From Candidatus Woesearchaeota archaeon (GTDB lineage: Archaea > Nanobdellota > Nanobdellia > SCGC-AAA011-G17 > ARS1403), in NCBI GenBank assembly GCA_016181275.1, contig JACOZQ010000028.1:1-35370 (forward strand): a stretch of DNA of 35,370 nucleotides, read 5' to 3'. Below the pieces are notes generated by a model. The model saw nothing but the letters and a program-made list of their open reading frames with translations, was not told where the DNA came from and ran no database searches. Shown here piece after piece: positions 1 to 6,618 of this stretch; positions within the stretch are counted from its first letter, which is position 1, and every line of letters begins with the position of its first letter. The position numbers and the translations under genes were made by a program.

Positions 1-1707
1 GTTGTCCGCGATTTAGGAATACCAAAAGATATACTGCTTGGAAGGTATGTTGTAAAAGGAATTGCAACTTATGAAAGCCAGGGAAGAATTTTAGAAGCAA
101 CTGCCTTGTCGCCGATAACTGTAACCAGGCCTTTATTGCAGAGGCAGTATCTTGGCATATCAATAGGGCAGTATATTATAATAGCTTTAATCATGATGCT
201 GAACTGGTCTGCATATCTATTCTATAAAGCAAAGCAGGAAAAGAAATTAAGATATAAAAAAGTAATTGACTACAGCAGCCTGCCGCAGCCAGGAGCCAGA
301 TCTGCATTCGTTGGAAAAATAGCTGAAACCGGTGTTAGGGCCTTCATGGATTTAGATAGACTGCAGACGCATACATTGATTGCTGGAGCTACTGGGTCTG
401 GAAAGACTGTTGCTGCTATGGACATAATTGAAGAGGCTTTAAAGAAAGAAGTTGCTGTAATGATATTCGATCCCACTTCTCAATGGAGTGGTTTCTTCAG
501 AAAATGCAATGACAAGAAAATGCTGAAGCGCTTCAAATACTTTGAGATGAGTGTTGATGATGCACAATCATTCAAAGGAGAGCTGCATACAATAACAAAT
601 CCAAGAGAATTTATTGACATAACCACCTATTTAAAGCCCGGAACAATTGCAGTATTTAATACTTCAAAATTAAGGCCGGAAGACCTTGACATTATTGTTG
701 CGTCGACGATAGAGCAGATATTCAGGCAGAATCTTCCAGGAAGCCACAGATTGAAAACTTTGATTGTATACGATGAGGTTCATAGACTTCTTCCTAAATT
801 TGGAGGATCTGGACAAGGCCTAGTTCAATTAGAGAGAGGAGCAAGAGAATTCAGGAAATGGGGGATTGGCTTGGTATTAATTTCACAAGTATTGTCTGAC
901 TTCGTCGGCGAGATTAAAGCTAATATCGGAACTGAAATGCAGATGAGGACTGTTTATGAAGGCGACTTGGAGAGAGTGAAGATGAAATATGGAGAAGAGG
1001 TGCAGCAGTCAGTTGTAAGAGAAGCTGTCGGAACTGGAATGGTTGTTAATGCAGAATACAATCATGGCAGGCCGTACTTTGTGAGCTTCAGGCCAATACT
1101 GCATTCGACATTTGCTCTAACTCCGAAAGCTGTTGATGCCTACGAGAAATACAATGAAAGAATTAGAGAATTGAGATACCAGCTGCAGCAGCTTGAAGAA
1201 TTAAAAGTTGATGTGTATGATTTGCAATTAGAGCTGAATTTGGCAGCTGTCAAAGCCCAGCAAGGGCAGTTCAACATGGCCGATATTTACATGGAGAGCA
1301 TCGAGCCAAGGATTTTAGACCAGTGGAAAAAAATTGGAAAGAAACCGAAAAAACTTGAAGTCAGATTAATTGGCGAGAAAGAAATACAAAGAGGAATTGA
1401 GCTGGCTGAGCGAGCCAGAGCAGAATATATGCAGGCACTTGAAAAGCAGAAAGTTAAAACGGCAATTGAGCTCGAAACTGGGGAGAAAGAAAAAGAAAAG
1501 GAGAAAAGCTATGTAACTGAGCCAAGCCCTGCAAGACCTGAGGAAGCAAGAAAAAGAGAAAAGGCGGCCAAGGAAAAGGAAGCTGAGAAAATAAAAGTTG
1601 AGAAAAAAGAAGGTGAGGAGAAAGAAAAAGTAAAAATTGCCGGAGCTGAGACTGGAGCTAAAAAAGAAGGGCTGATAAAAATACTGAAGAATAAATTAAA
1701 GAGATAA
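1..1707 (+). CDS. Membrane-anchored HerA/VirB4-like ATPase, 5' end cut by window
   Basis: The frame is open from base 1, so the gene begins upstream; the TTG at 106 is probably internal. The first ~50 in-window residues look like the end of an extracellular beta-sandwich (GRYVVKGIATYE...). One TM helix follows (about bases 166-225), then a cytoplasmic HerA/VirB4-type P-loop ATPase. Walker A GATGSGKT lies at bases 385-408, Walker B LIVYDE near 760-777, and a LISQ sensor-like motif near 880-891. The last ~100 residues are Lys/Glu-rich and end in a basic amphipathic stretch (GLIKILKNKLKR). Known family members pump DNA or drive secretion/pilus-type assemblies; the substrate here is unknown. Coiled-coil and MinD-like genes lie downstream on the same strand. 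Seen: TM plus ATPase motifs. Inferred: the extracellular domain and a role in a surface machine. Confidence 0.85.
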   Translation, partial: VVRDLGIPKDILLGRYVVKGIATYESQGRILEATALSPITVTRPLLQRQYLGISIGQYIIIALIMMLNWSAYLFYKAKQEKKLRYKKVIDYSSLPQPGARSAFVGKIAETGVRAFMDLDRLQTHTLIAGATGSGKTVAAMDIIEEALKKEVAVMIFDPTSQWSGFFRKCNDKKMLKRFKYFEMSVDDAQSFKGELHTITNPREFIDITTYLKPGTIAVFNTSKLRPEDLDIIVASTIEQIFRQNLPGSHRLKTLIVYDEVHRLLPKFGGSGQGLVQLERGAREFRKWGIGLVLISQVLSDFVGEIKANIGTEMQMRTVYEGDLERVKMKYGEEVQQSVVREAVGTGMVVNAEYNHGRPYFVSFRPILHSTFALTPKAVDAYEKYNERIRELRYQLQQLEELKVDVYDLQLELNLAAVKAQQGQFNMADIYMESIEPRILDQWKKIGKKPKKLEVRLIGEKEIQRGIELAERARAEYMQALEKQKVKTAIELETGEKEKEKEKSYVTEPSPARPEEARKREKAAKEKEAEKIKVEKKEGEEKEKVKIAGAETGAKKEGLIKILKNKLKR

Positions 1708-2175
1708 AACTTTTGATTTAAATAATGCTGAGCAGATGTCGAAGGAGAAATGAAAAAATGTTGAAGATAAAATAGACAATCTTGATCTCACATCAGAAGT
1801 GGATATGAATTCGACATTGCCAATTTTTATAAATCTTTTTTCGTACGACCAGATTGGGCAATTGAATTTTAATGCCAATCCAACATATGGAACATCTTTC
1901 TTATGTTCCCCCAATATTTGCTCTGCTTTGGGCAATAAAGAAATAAATTCTCCTAGCGGAATGGATTTTATCCTAGATTCAAGCAATTCTATTAATGTTT
2001 CAAATTCTGATTTTGAAAATTTTGACTTGGAGATTGCTTCAGATTTATGCCTGATAATTTCGGTAAATAACAAGTCTGGAGCTATTAATTCCAGCTTGGG
2101 AGAGAAGATTATATGCTCCTTGCTTCCTGCTATTAAAGAAGACAAAACGATGTTAGCATCTACAACCAATAGCAT
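1696..2175 (-). CDS. vapC: PIN-domain ribonuclease toxin (VapC-like)
   Basis: A 159-residue PIN-like protein. It starts VVDAN with Asp6, has Glu39 in LLFTEI, and Asp94 in KKDVPYVGLAL followed by NCPIWSYEKRF. These match the acidic residues and the 'DVPYVALAL...PIW' signature of VapC-type toxins, which are Mg-dependent RNases that usually cleave tRNA or rRNA. The usual fourth Asp may be replaced by Glu112. Its ATG directly follows the TAA of the antitoxin gene (2176-2178), so the two are co-translated. The PIN core should end near residue 132. Residues 134-159 are encoded inside the 71-bp direct repeat and look like accidental read-through sequence. The gene ends antisense inside the last codons of the HerA-like gene. 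The symbol is by family resemblance only. Confidence 0.8.
   Translation of the reverse strand: MLLVVDANIVLSSLIAGSKEHIIFSPKLELIAPDLLFTEIIRHKSEAISKSKFSKSEFETLIELLESRIKSIPLGEFISLLPKAEQILGEHKKDVPYVGLALKFNCPIWSYEKRFIKIGNVEFISTSDVRSRLSILSSTFFHFSFDICSALFKSKVLSL
1704..1774. repeat. 71-bp direct repeat, copy 1 (left of toxin-antitoxin cassette)
   Basis: Matches 2478-2548 at 69 of 71 positions (differences at 1761 and 1771), with a constant offset of 774 bases. It begins at the stop codon of the HerA-like gene and supplies the codons for the last 26 residues of the PIN toxin on the opposite strand. The two copies bound the toxin-antitoxin pair. Confidence 0.95.
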
Positions 2176-2415
2176 TTATTTCAACCTTTCAAATGCTTTT
2201 TTATATCTTTTATACAATCCTTCATTTACTTTAGACCCTAGCTTAAGAGCATCTTTCTTCGAAAGCTTAGATTTAGCTACAATTGATCTAAATAAAAGGA
2301 ATTCTGCAGCCCTATTTGATATTGCCTCTCTAGCTATTTCAGACCAGTTTATCTCGGGCAATGAATCCATTGTAGATTTCAAATCTTCAGATATTGCTAA
2401 TGTTAACGTAGGCAT
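2176..2415 (-). CDS. Ribbon-helix-helix-type antitoxin (VapB-like)
   Basis: A 79-residue protein directly upstream of the PIN toxin. Residues 1-32 (TLTLAISEDLKSTMDSLPEI, then NWSEIAREAI) have the beta-strand plus two-helix pattern of a CopG/RHH DNA-binding antitoxin. The Lys/Leu-rich C-terminal half should wrap the toxin active site. The start is fixed by a strong Shine-Dalgarno (GGAGGT on the minus strand, bases 2425-2430) 9 bases before the ATG. That is unlike the leaderless genes around it and suggests a leadered transcript. A TATA-like box at 2475-2482 and a 9-bp tandem repeat at 2445-2470 are upstream and could form an autoregulated promoter/operator. The assignment rests on the fold pattern and toxin linkage, not on a database match. 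Confidence 0.75.
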   Translation of the reverse strand: MPTLTLAISEDLKSTMDSLPEINWSEIAREAISNRAAEFLLFRSIVAKSKLSKKDALKLGSKVNEGLYKRYKKAFERLK

Positions 2416-2444
2416 TTTTGATTTACCTCCTATTAATACAGTTA

Positions 2445-2470
2445 ATTATGTGTATTATGTGTATTATGTG
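2445..2470. repeat. 9-bp tandem repeat, candidate antitoxin operator
   Basis: The unit TGTATTATG is repeated almost three times immediately upstream of the antitoxin gene, between its TATA-like box and its Shine-Dalgarno. RHH antitoxins bind short repeated half-sites, so this is a plausible autoregulatory operator. The repeat is seen; the operator role is inferred. Confidence 0.5.
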
Positions 2471-2474
2471 AAAG

Positions 2475-2482
2475 TTTATAAA
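2475..2482 (-). promoter_or_regulatory. TATA-like box for toxin-antitoxin operon
   Basis: TTTATAAA reads toward the antitoxin gene. It is centred about 63 bp before the ATG, giving a leader of roughly 35-40 nt that carries the strong Shine-Dalgarno at 2425-2430. It straddles the edge of repeat copy 2. Confidence 0.4.
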
Positions 2483-2548
2483 ACTTTTGATTTAAATAAT
2501 GCTGAGCAGATGTCGAAGGAGAAATGAAAAAATGCTGAAGATAAGATA
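2478..2548. repeat. 71-bp direct repeat, copy 2 (right of toxin-antitoxin cassette)
   Basis: Second copy of the repeat at 1704-1774. It lies upstream of the antitoxin promoter side and runs into the degraded winged-helix sequence. Copy 2 is probably the ancestral junction, because its reading frame continues into that remnant, whereas copy 1 breaks off into the cassette. Confidence 0.95.
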
Positions 2549-2658
2549 AAATTAACAATGAGGGCTGTTGATAAAAATATTTCAAAACTAAAAAAAAGAA
2601 TGGAATACTAAAGAGAGTTGGTCCGGATAAAGGAGGCTACTGGAAAATTAAAAAGTAA
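2535..2658 (+). pseudogene. Remnant of a winged-helix DNA-binding C-terminus, frameshifted
   Basis: In one frame the stretch reads KIKLTMRAVDKNISKLKK. A frame change in the A-run at 2590-2597 continues it as NGILKRVGPDKGGYWKIKK with a stop at 2656-2658. Joined, this is a typical winged-helix ending (recognition helix, 'LKKxGIIxRVGxxKGGYW' wing) of the kind that closes AlbA_2/RecG-like ATP-binding regulators. The helix-turn-helix seems internally shortened (TMR joined directly to AVDKN). An in-frame TGA at 2524-2526 also interrupts the upstream coding-like stretch. I read it as a decayed gene into which the toxin-antitoxin cassette entered. Confidence 0.6.
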
Positions 2659-2692
2659 ATTAAACTATATGCTTGAAAATATCCATAGTAAA

Positions 2693-2704
2693 CTTTATAT
2701 AAAA
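2693..2704 (+). promoter_or_regulatory. TATA-like box before coiled-coil/MinD operon
   Basis: CTTTATATAAAA is centred about 33 bp before the ATG at 2731, predicting a very short leader. It would drive the genes at 2731, 4347 and 5143 as one transcript. Confidence 0.55.
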
Positions 2705-2730
2705 AAAGAGGCAATTAAAAGATAAAGAAA

Positions 2731-4326
2731 ATGTCTATATTCAAAAAACCTCCTGATGTCGGGAAGGAGCCTACAGAGATAAAAGTCGATAAAGAGGAAG
2801 GAACTGTAGCTGATGACTATATAGAAGATGGAGAGGATGTTGAAGATGTAGAAGAGTATCCTAAAAGCACTTCAAGAGCACAGAACATTTCGCGAGCTCA
2901 AAGCAATTTTAATTCTAGTTCTGGGATTTTTTCGCCTGTTTTTCAAGCTGATTTGGAAAGAATAAAGATGCAGCTGCAGGCTATGGAGACTATGAGGGAT
3001 GCAGACAACCAGAGATTTAACAGGCTTAACGAGCAGATTGGCGAGCTTAGAAGCATGATCATAAACAATGAGAAGGAAATAAAAGATGCAAGGGTTGCTG
3101 CTACAAAAGCATCTGATATTTTGGGAGCAATTCATCCGGAGCAGCTTGCAATTGAGCTACAGAAAAAAGAAGCCAAGATAGAAACATTAAGAGCTAAAAT
3201 TGAAAGCAATGAAGAAATTTCCAACACAATATTAGAAGAAATGAAAGAGATGAGAAGGCACATCGAGCTCTTTAGAGGATCTGAGGGAATTTTGAAATTA
3301 AACGAGGAAATAAAAAATGATTTGATACAAACACAGAAAATAAAATCCATAGTTGAATCAAGAGCTGACAAAGCCGAGCAGATTTTTATACAGCTCCAGA
3401 AAGAATTTACTGATGTTCAAAAGCTTGATTCATTAATAAAAGAAACAAAAGACTCTATATCTAAAGTTGACAGCGAAGTTGAAGAGATTAAAATCAGGCT
3501 TGAATCATTTGCGAACAAAGATGAAATAGAGAGCTTGAGGGAAAGCAGCCTGGAATTTTCAGGAAAGAAGCAGGATTTTGCAGACAAAAGAGAGATAGAA
3601 GATGTGATGATAAGAATAAATGAGATTGAGAAGAATATTGGTACATTGGCGCAGCTTAATGACACCGTTGCTGAGTCGATTGAAAAAATCAGAAGAAGGG
3701 AATCTGAAGCAGACACTAGCGTTGACCTGCTCAAAAATAAGCTTGACAAAAATATGAAGATCATTGGTGATATATTGGATGGTTTAAACAGAAAATTATC
3801 TTCTGGCAGTGGAAGAAAAATAAAAGATGGGAAAGAGATAAAAGAATTTTACAAGGAAGGTAATAATATAAATCCGATTGACTTGACAAAGCATCTGCCA
3901 AAACTTCTCAAGAGATTTAAGATAAAAAAAGAGCAAGAGCTCGCGAGAGTATCAAACTACATGAAGAAAAATGCTGAGAGGCAAGTTACCGGGAAGGTCG
4001 AGCAAAATGCAAATGAAGAAGCTGAAGAAAATAGAAATGAACTCAATGAAGAGGAGTTTTCTGAAAGAACTGAAGATCTGAATGAATCTGTTAAAAACTT
4101 GAGCAAGCCGTTTCCAAAAATTGAAACTGAAAAAGTGAAAATTTTACAGGAAAATGAGCTGAAAAACAAATCAAATTCTAAAAGAAAAAAGTTTGAAAAC
4201 ATAAAAGTAATGGATTCAAAATTAAAATCGGATAAAACTAAAAATAGACCGAGAATAAAATTATCCAGCAATACTGCAAAGGGAATAGATAAAATTTCCA
4301 GCAAAATGAAGAGCAGAAAAAAATAA
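2731..4326 (+). CDS. Long coiled-coil protein of putative surface-machine operon
   Basis: A 531-residue protein with no TM helix. Residues 1-70 are acidic and low-complexity. Residues ~74-350 are long heptad-rich helices (for example MRDADNQRFNRLNEQIGELR) with breaks near 130 (GAIHPEQLAIEL) and 180 (FRGSEGILKL). Residues ~380-400 include a short LTKHLPKLLKRFKIKK segment, and the last 130 residues are Lys/Glu/Asn-rich and probably disordered. I recognise no catalytic motif. It is followed after 20 bases by a MinD/ParA-like ATPase and then another coiled-coil protein, an arrangement seen where ParA-type ATPases position a scaffold. It could be a cytoplasmic scaffold for the upstream membrane ATPase. 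SMC is excluded because no ATPase heads are present. Confidence 0.75.
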   Translation: MSIFKKPPDVGKEPTEIKVDKEEGTVADDYIEDGEDVEDVEEYPKSTSRAQNISRAQSNFNSSSGIFSPVFQADLERIKMQLQAMETMRDADNQRFNRLNEQIGELRSMIINNEKEIKDARVAATKASDILGAIHPEQLAIELQKKEAKIETLRAKIESNEEISNTILEEMKEMRRHIELFRGSEGILKLNEEIKNDLIQTQKIKSIVESRADKAEQIFIQLQKEFTDVQKLDSLIKETKDSISKVDSEVEEIKIRLESFANKDEIESLRESSLEFSGKKQDFADKREIEDVMIRINEIEKNIGTLAQLNDTVAESIEKIRRRESEADTSVDLLKNKLDKNMKIIGDILDGLNRKLSSGSGRKIKDGKEIKEFYKEGNNINPIDLTKHLPKLLKRFKIKKEQELARVSNYMKKNAERQVTGKVEQNANEEAEENRNELNEEEFSERTEDLNESVKNLSKPFPKIETEKVKILQENELKNKSNSKRKKFENIKVMDSKLKSDKTKNRPRIKLSSNTAKGIDKISSKMKSRKK

Positions 4327-4346
4327 TATAAAAAAAGGCGGCTGAA

Positions 4347-5141
4347 ATGAGAAACAATAATGTGCTTATGATAATGTCTCCTAAAGGTGGAGCTGGGAAG
4401 ACTGTCACTACTGCAAATCTTGCCGCTGCATTATCAACTTATTATGGGAAAAAAATCTTGGCTGTTGATACAAATGTAACTACTGCATCGCTTGGATACC
4501 ATCTCAACTTATTATATCCTGAATTTACAATACAAGATTTATTAAGAAAGGGATTTTCGATAGACAAAGCCATTTACAATTACAGCCAGAACCTGCATGT
4601 GATTCCTGCTACCATCTTGATTGAGAAATCTGACAAAACGCCTTTAAAAATAGAAGAGAGGATTCAAAAATTATCTTCCCATTATGAAGAATTCCTTTCT
4701 AAATTATCACCATATTATGATCTGGTGCTGCTTGATTCAGCTCCCGGATTTGGCATCGAAACTTTAGCTGCTATGCAAGTTTCTCAGGGTGTTCTGCTGA
4801 TAACAAATCCTGAGCTCCCTGCCCTTGCAGCTACGATGATGTCCGTTGAATACACAAAGCTGACAAAAATACCTACGATGGGAATTGTGCTCAACAAAGT
4901 AACTAGAAGAAGATATGAATTGGGAAAGGATGAAATAGAAAAATCTACCGGAGTGACTGTGCTTGAAGAAATTCCTTTTGACAAAAAAATTCCTGAATCA
5001 ATATCGCAGAAGATTCCTGTTACTCTTTATTCTCCAAATTCAAGATCTGGCTTGGCTTACAGAAGGCTTGCTGCTCAGTTAATTGGAGAGAATATAGACA
5101 AGAGAGGATTTTTCTTGAAACTGATGAATTACTTTAAATAA
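4347..5141 (+). CDS. MinD/ParA-family ATPase
   Basis: 264 residues. It has the deviant Walker A KGGAGKT (residues 13-19, with signature Lys13 and Lys18), a switch Asp41 in LAVDTN, and the Walker B/switch II LLDSAPG (Asp130). These define the MinD/ParA/Mrp group of dimerising ATPases that position proteins, plasmids or surface organelles. The C-terminus GFFLKLMNYFK is short, hydrophobic and basic, like the membrane-targeting helix of MinD. A weak purine-rich site precedes the ATG. It stands between two coiled-coil genes and is separated by one base from the second. In archaea MinD homologues place archaella and chemosensory arrays, so positioning of the neighbouring membrane complex is a reasonable inference. 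A chromosome or plasmid partition role is less likely, because no ParB or parS-like sequence is visible. Confidence 0.9.
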   Translation: MRNNNVLMIMSPKGGAGKTVTTANLAAALSTYYGKKILAVDTNVTTASLGYHLNLLYPEFTIQDLLRKGFSIDKAIYNYSQNLHVIPATILIEKSDKTPLKIEERIQKLSSHYEEFLSKLSPYYDLVLLDSAPGFGIETLAAMQVSQGVLLITNPELPALAATMMSVEYTKLTKIPTMGIVLNKVTRRRYELGKDEIEKSTGVTVLEEIPFDKKIPESISQKIPVTLYSPNSRSGLAYRRLAAQLIGENIDKRGFFLKLMNYFK

Positions 5142-5142
5142 G

Positions 5143-5868
5143 ATGGTTTTGCATAAAATCAAGAAGAGGATAACTGGAGCGGAGCAAGATACAAAAGAAG
5201 ACCAGAAGAGCAGCAAAAATAATGATGATCAAAACAACCAAAATATTGATTATGACAGCAAGAAATTCTTATTTGAAAAGGTTGAAAAATACCAGGATGA
5301 GCTGCTGAAAAAATATGAAAAAATAGACGAGCTGATAAAAGAGCTTGGAAGAAAAGACAGCTTGATAATGAAGCTTAAAAGCGACAAGAAAATCGAGCTG
5401 CTTAGCGAAGAGCTGGAGCAGAAAGAGGAAGAGATTAAGAACCTTAATAAAAAAATAGAAAAAATATCTGCTGATTTGAGCGAGAAAAATAAAAAAATTG
5501 AAAGCCTTGAAAAAATTAAAATTCATGGATTTGATAATCTAAAAGAAAGATTGAAAGAGCAGAATGAAAAAGTAAAAGAGCAGAAATTATTTATCAAATC
5601 AAAAGATGAAACATTAAAAGATGTACATAAATGGGTTGATAAAGACAAAAAATCCCCTTCTGTTGAGAATTTAAAAAATTTGCATGCTGATATAGAATCT
5701 TTGCTCACTAAGAAAAGAAAAGAAGGCAAAGATGTTTCTATCCAGACTTTACAGATTAGAAAATTAGCTCCTGACATAAATGTTGCCGCTGTTTTTCAAG
5801 ACCAGAAAAAAGTTAACTTCCTGGAAAAAAGATTCAATGAATTGAAGAAGGAGATAGAAGATGTCTAA
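5143..5868 (+). CDS. Second coiled-coil protein next to MinD-like ATPase
   Basis: 241 residues, starting one base after the stop of the MinD-like gene, so certainly co-translated. The N-terminus is basic (VLHKIKKRITGAEQ), followed by an Asn/Asp/Gln-rich linker (~15-38). Heptad-rich charged coiled coil spans ~45-165. The C-terminal part (~165-241) is a less repetitive helical unit (LAPDINVAAVFQDQKKVNFL, then EKRFNELKKEI). No catalytic motif or TM segment is visible. The tight pairing suggests that it is a partner or adaptor for the ATPase, comparable in logic to MinE, ParC or PomZ partners, although no sequence likeness to these is claimed. Confidence 0.75.
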   Translation: MVLHKIKKRITGAEQDTKEDQKSSKNNDDQNNQNIDYDSKKFLFEKVEKYQDELLKKYEKIDELIKELGRKDSLIMKLKSDKKIELLSEELEQKEEEIKNLNKKIEKISADLSEKNKKIESLEKIKIHGFDNLKERLKEQNEKVKEQKLFIKSKDETLKDVHKWVDKDKKSPSVENLKNLHADIESLLTKKRKEGKDVSIQTLQIRKLAPDINVAAVFQDQKKVNFLEKRFNELKKEIEDV

Positions 5869-5884
5869 AAAATTCTTAGGTTAA

Positions 5885-5894
5885 ATTTATATAG
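5885..5894 (+). promoter_or_regulatory. TATA-like box before small Ig-like membrane protein
   Basis: ATTTATATAG is centred 27 bp before the ATG at 5916, predicting a leaderless transcript. It separates this gene from the preceding operon although only 47 bases lie between them. Confidence 0.55.
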
Positions 5895-5915
5895 AAAATA
5901 TCCCTAATATAATCC

Positions 5916-6584
5916 ATGGAAAAAAGAAGCGCAGCAGTAATAATTACAGTAATTTTTTGCCTCTTGGTTGTTGCATTGATCGGGGAGTATACTGGGTTTT
6001 TTGCATACGAATATCCTGAAGACAATCAAATTAAAAAGCCGAACATCAAAGTTTCTGTTCCTGAAGAATTTAAAAGGGTTCATCCTGGAGATGATATAGA
6101 ATTCACAATTGTTTTTTATGAATTTCAAGATCCTCAAGACGTCAATGTGAGCTACAATCTTAAAAAAATAAACGGCGATTTGATTTATTCATTGATTGAA
6201 GAAACATACCTTAGCGAGGAAACATTGAAAACAAGAAAAGTAAAGCTGCCGAGCGATGCCGAGATTGGAGCTTATGTCTTCAGCGCTAGAATATTGGATT
6301 CAACTTCCATTTCCAGCGATTTCTTCGAGGTTGAAAAAACATTCATTCCAAAAAAAGTAGGCATCTTGACTTTAACTTGGATTGTAATTGCGCTCATTGC
6401 TTTAGTTTTTGCAATAATAATAAAACTTAATTGGTCTGCCATCAGCAGATTTAAGAGATTAAAATGGGAGCTATTCTGGTGGAACTTCAAATGGAAATTA
6501 AAAGAAAGGAAATATTACTTGACTGTGATACTGATAATATTAGCTCTTATAATGGGTTTGCTGATTATTCTGCTTATAACTTAA
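5916..6584 (+). CDS. Small membrane protein with extracellular beta-sandwich domain
   Basis: 222 residues. An N-terminal hydrophobic helix (~6-28, AAVIITVIFCLLVVALIGEY) acts as signal or anchor. An extracellular domain (~40-142) has the alternating pattern of an Ig-like/CARDB-type sandwich (VSVPEEFKRVHPGDDIEFTI). A TM helix lies at ~148-168, a basic aromatic cytoplasmic loop at ~170-197 (FKRLKWELFWWNFKWKLKER), and a last TM helix at ~198-221. The extracellular domain resembles in style those of the HerA-like and 1180-residue proteins on either side, so it may belong to the same surface assembly. No enzyme motif is seen. Confidence 0.75.
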   Translation: MEKRSAAVIITVIFCLLVVALIGEYTGFFAYEYPEDNQIKKPNIKVSVPEEFKRVHPGDDIEFTIVFYEFQDPQDVNVSYNLKKINGDLIYSLIEETYLSEETLKTRKVKLPSDAEIGAYVFSARILDSTSISSDFFEVEKTFIPKKVGILTLTWIVIALIALVFAIIIKLNWSAISRFKRLKWELFWWNFKWKLKERKYYLTVILIILALIMGLLIILLIT

Positions 6585-6618
6585 TATCCAGAAATAGTGA
6601 TGCAGGTAAATAATAGTT

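Noticed and set aside
1799-2527. Long plus-strand open frame across the toxin-antitoxin pair
   Set aside because: It is antisense to two well-supported genes and its peptide is Ser/Asn/Phe-rich without family motifs. Only its final part crosses the real winged-helix remnant region.
2872-4304. Several minus-strand frames within the coiled-coil gene
   Set aside because: The Ser/Phe/Leu-rich peptides are what the reverse complement of Lys/Glu-rich coding gives; no ribosome site or motif.
2731-5868. Reading the coiled-coil/MinD-like operon as an SMC/ParABS partition locus
   Set aside because: No ATPase head motifs in the coiled-coil proteins, no ParB-like helix-turn-helix and no parS-like palindromes.
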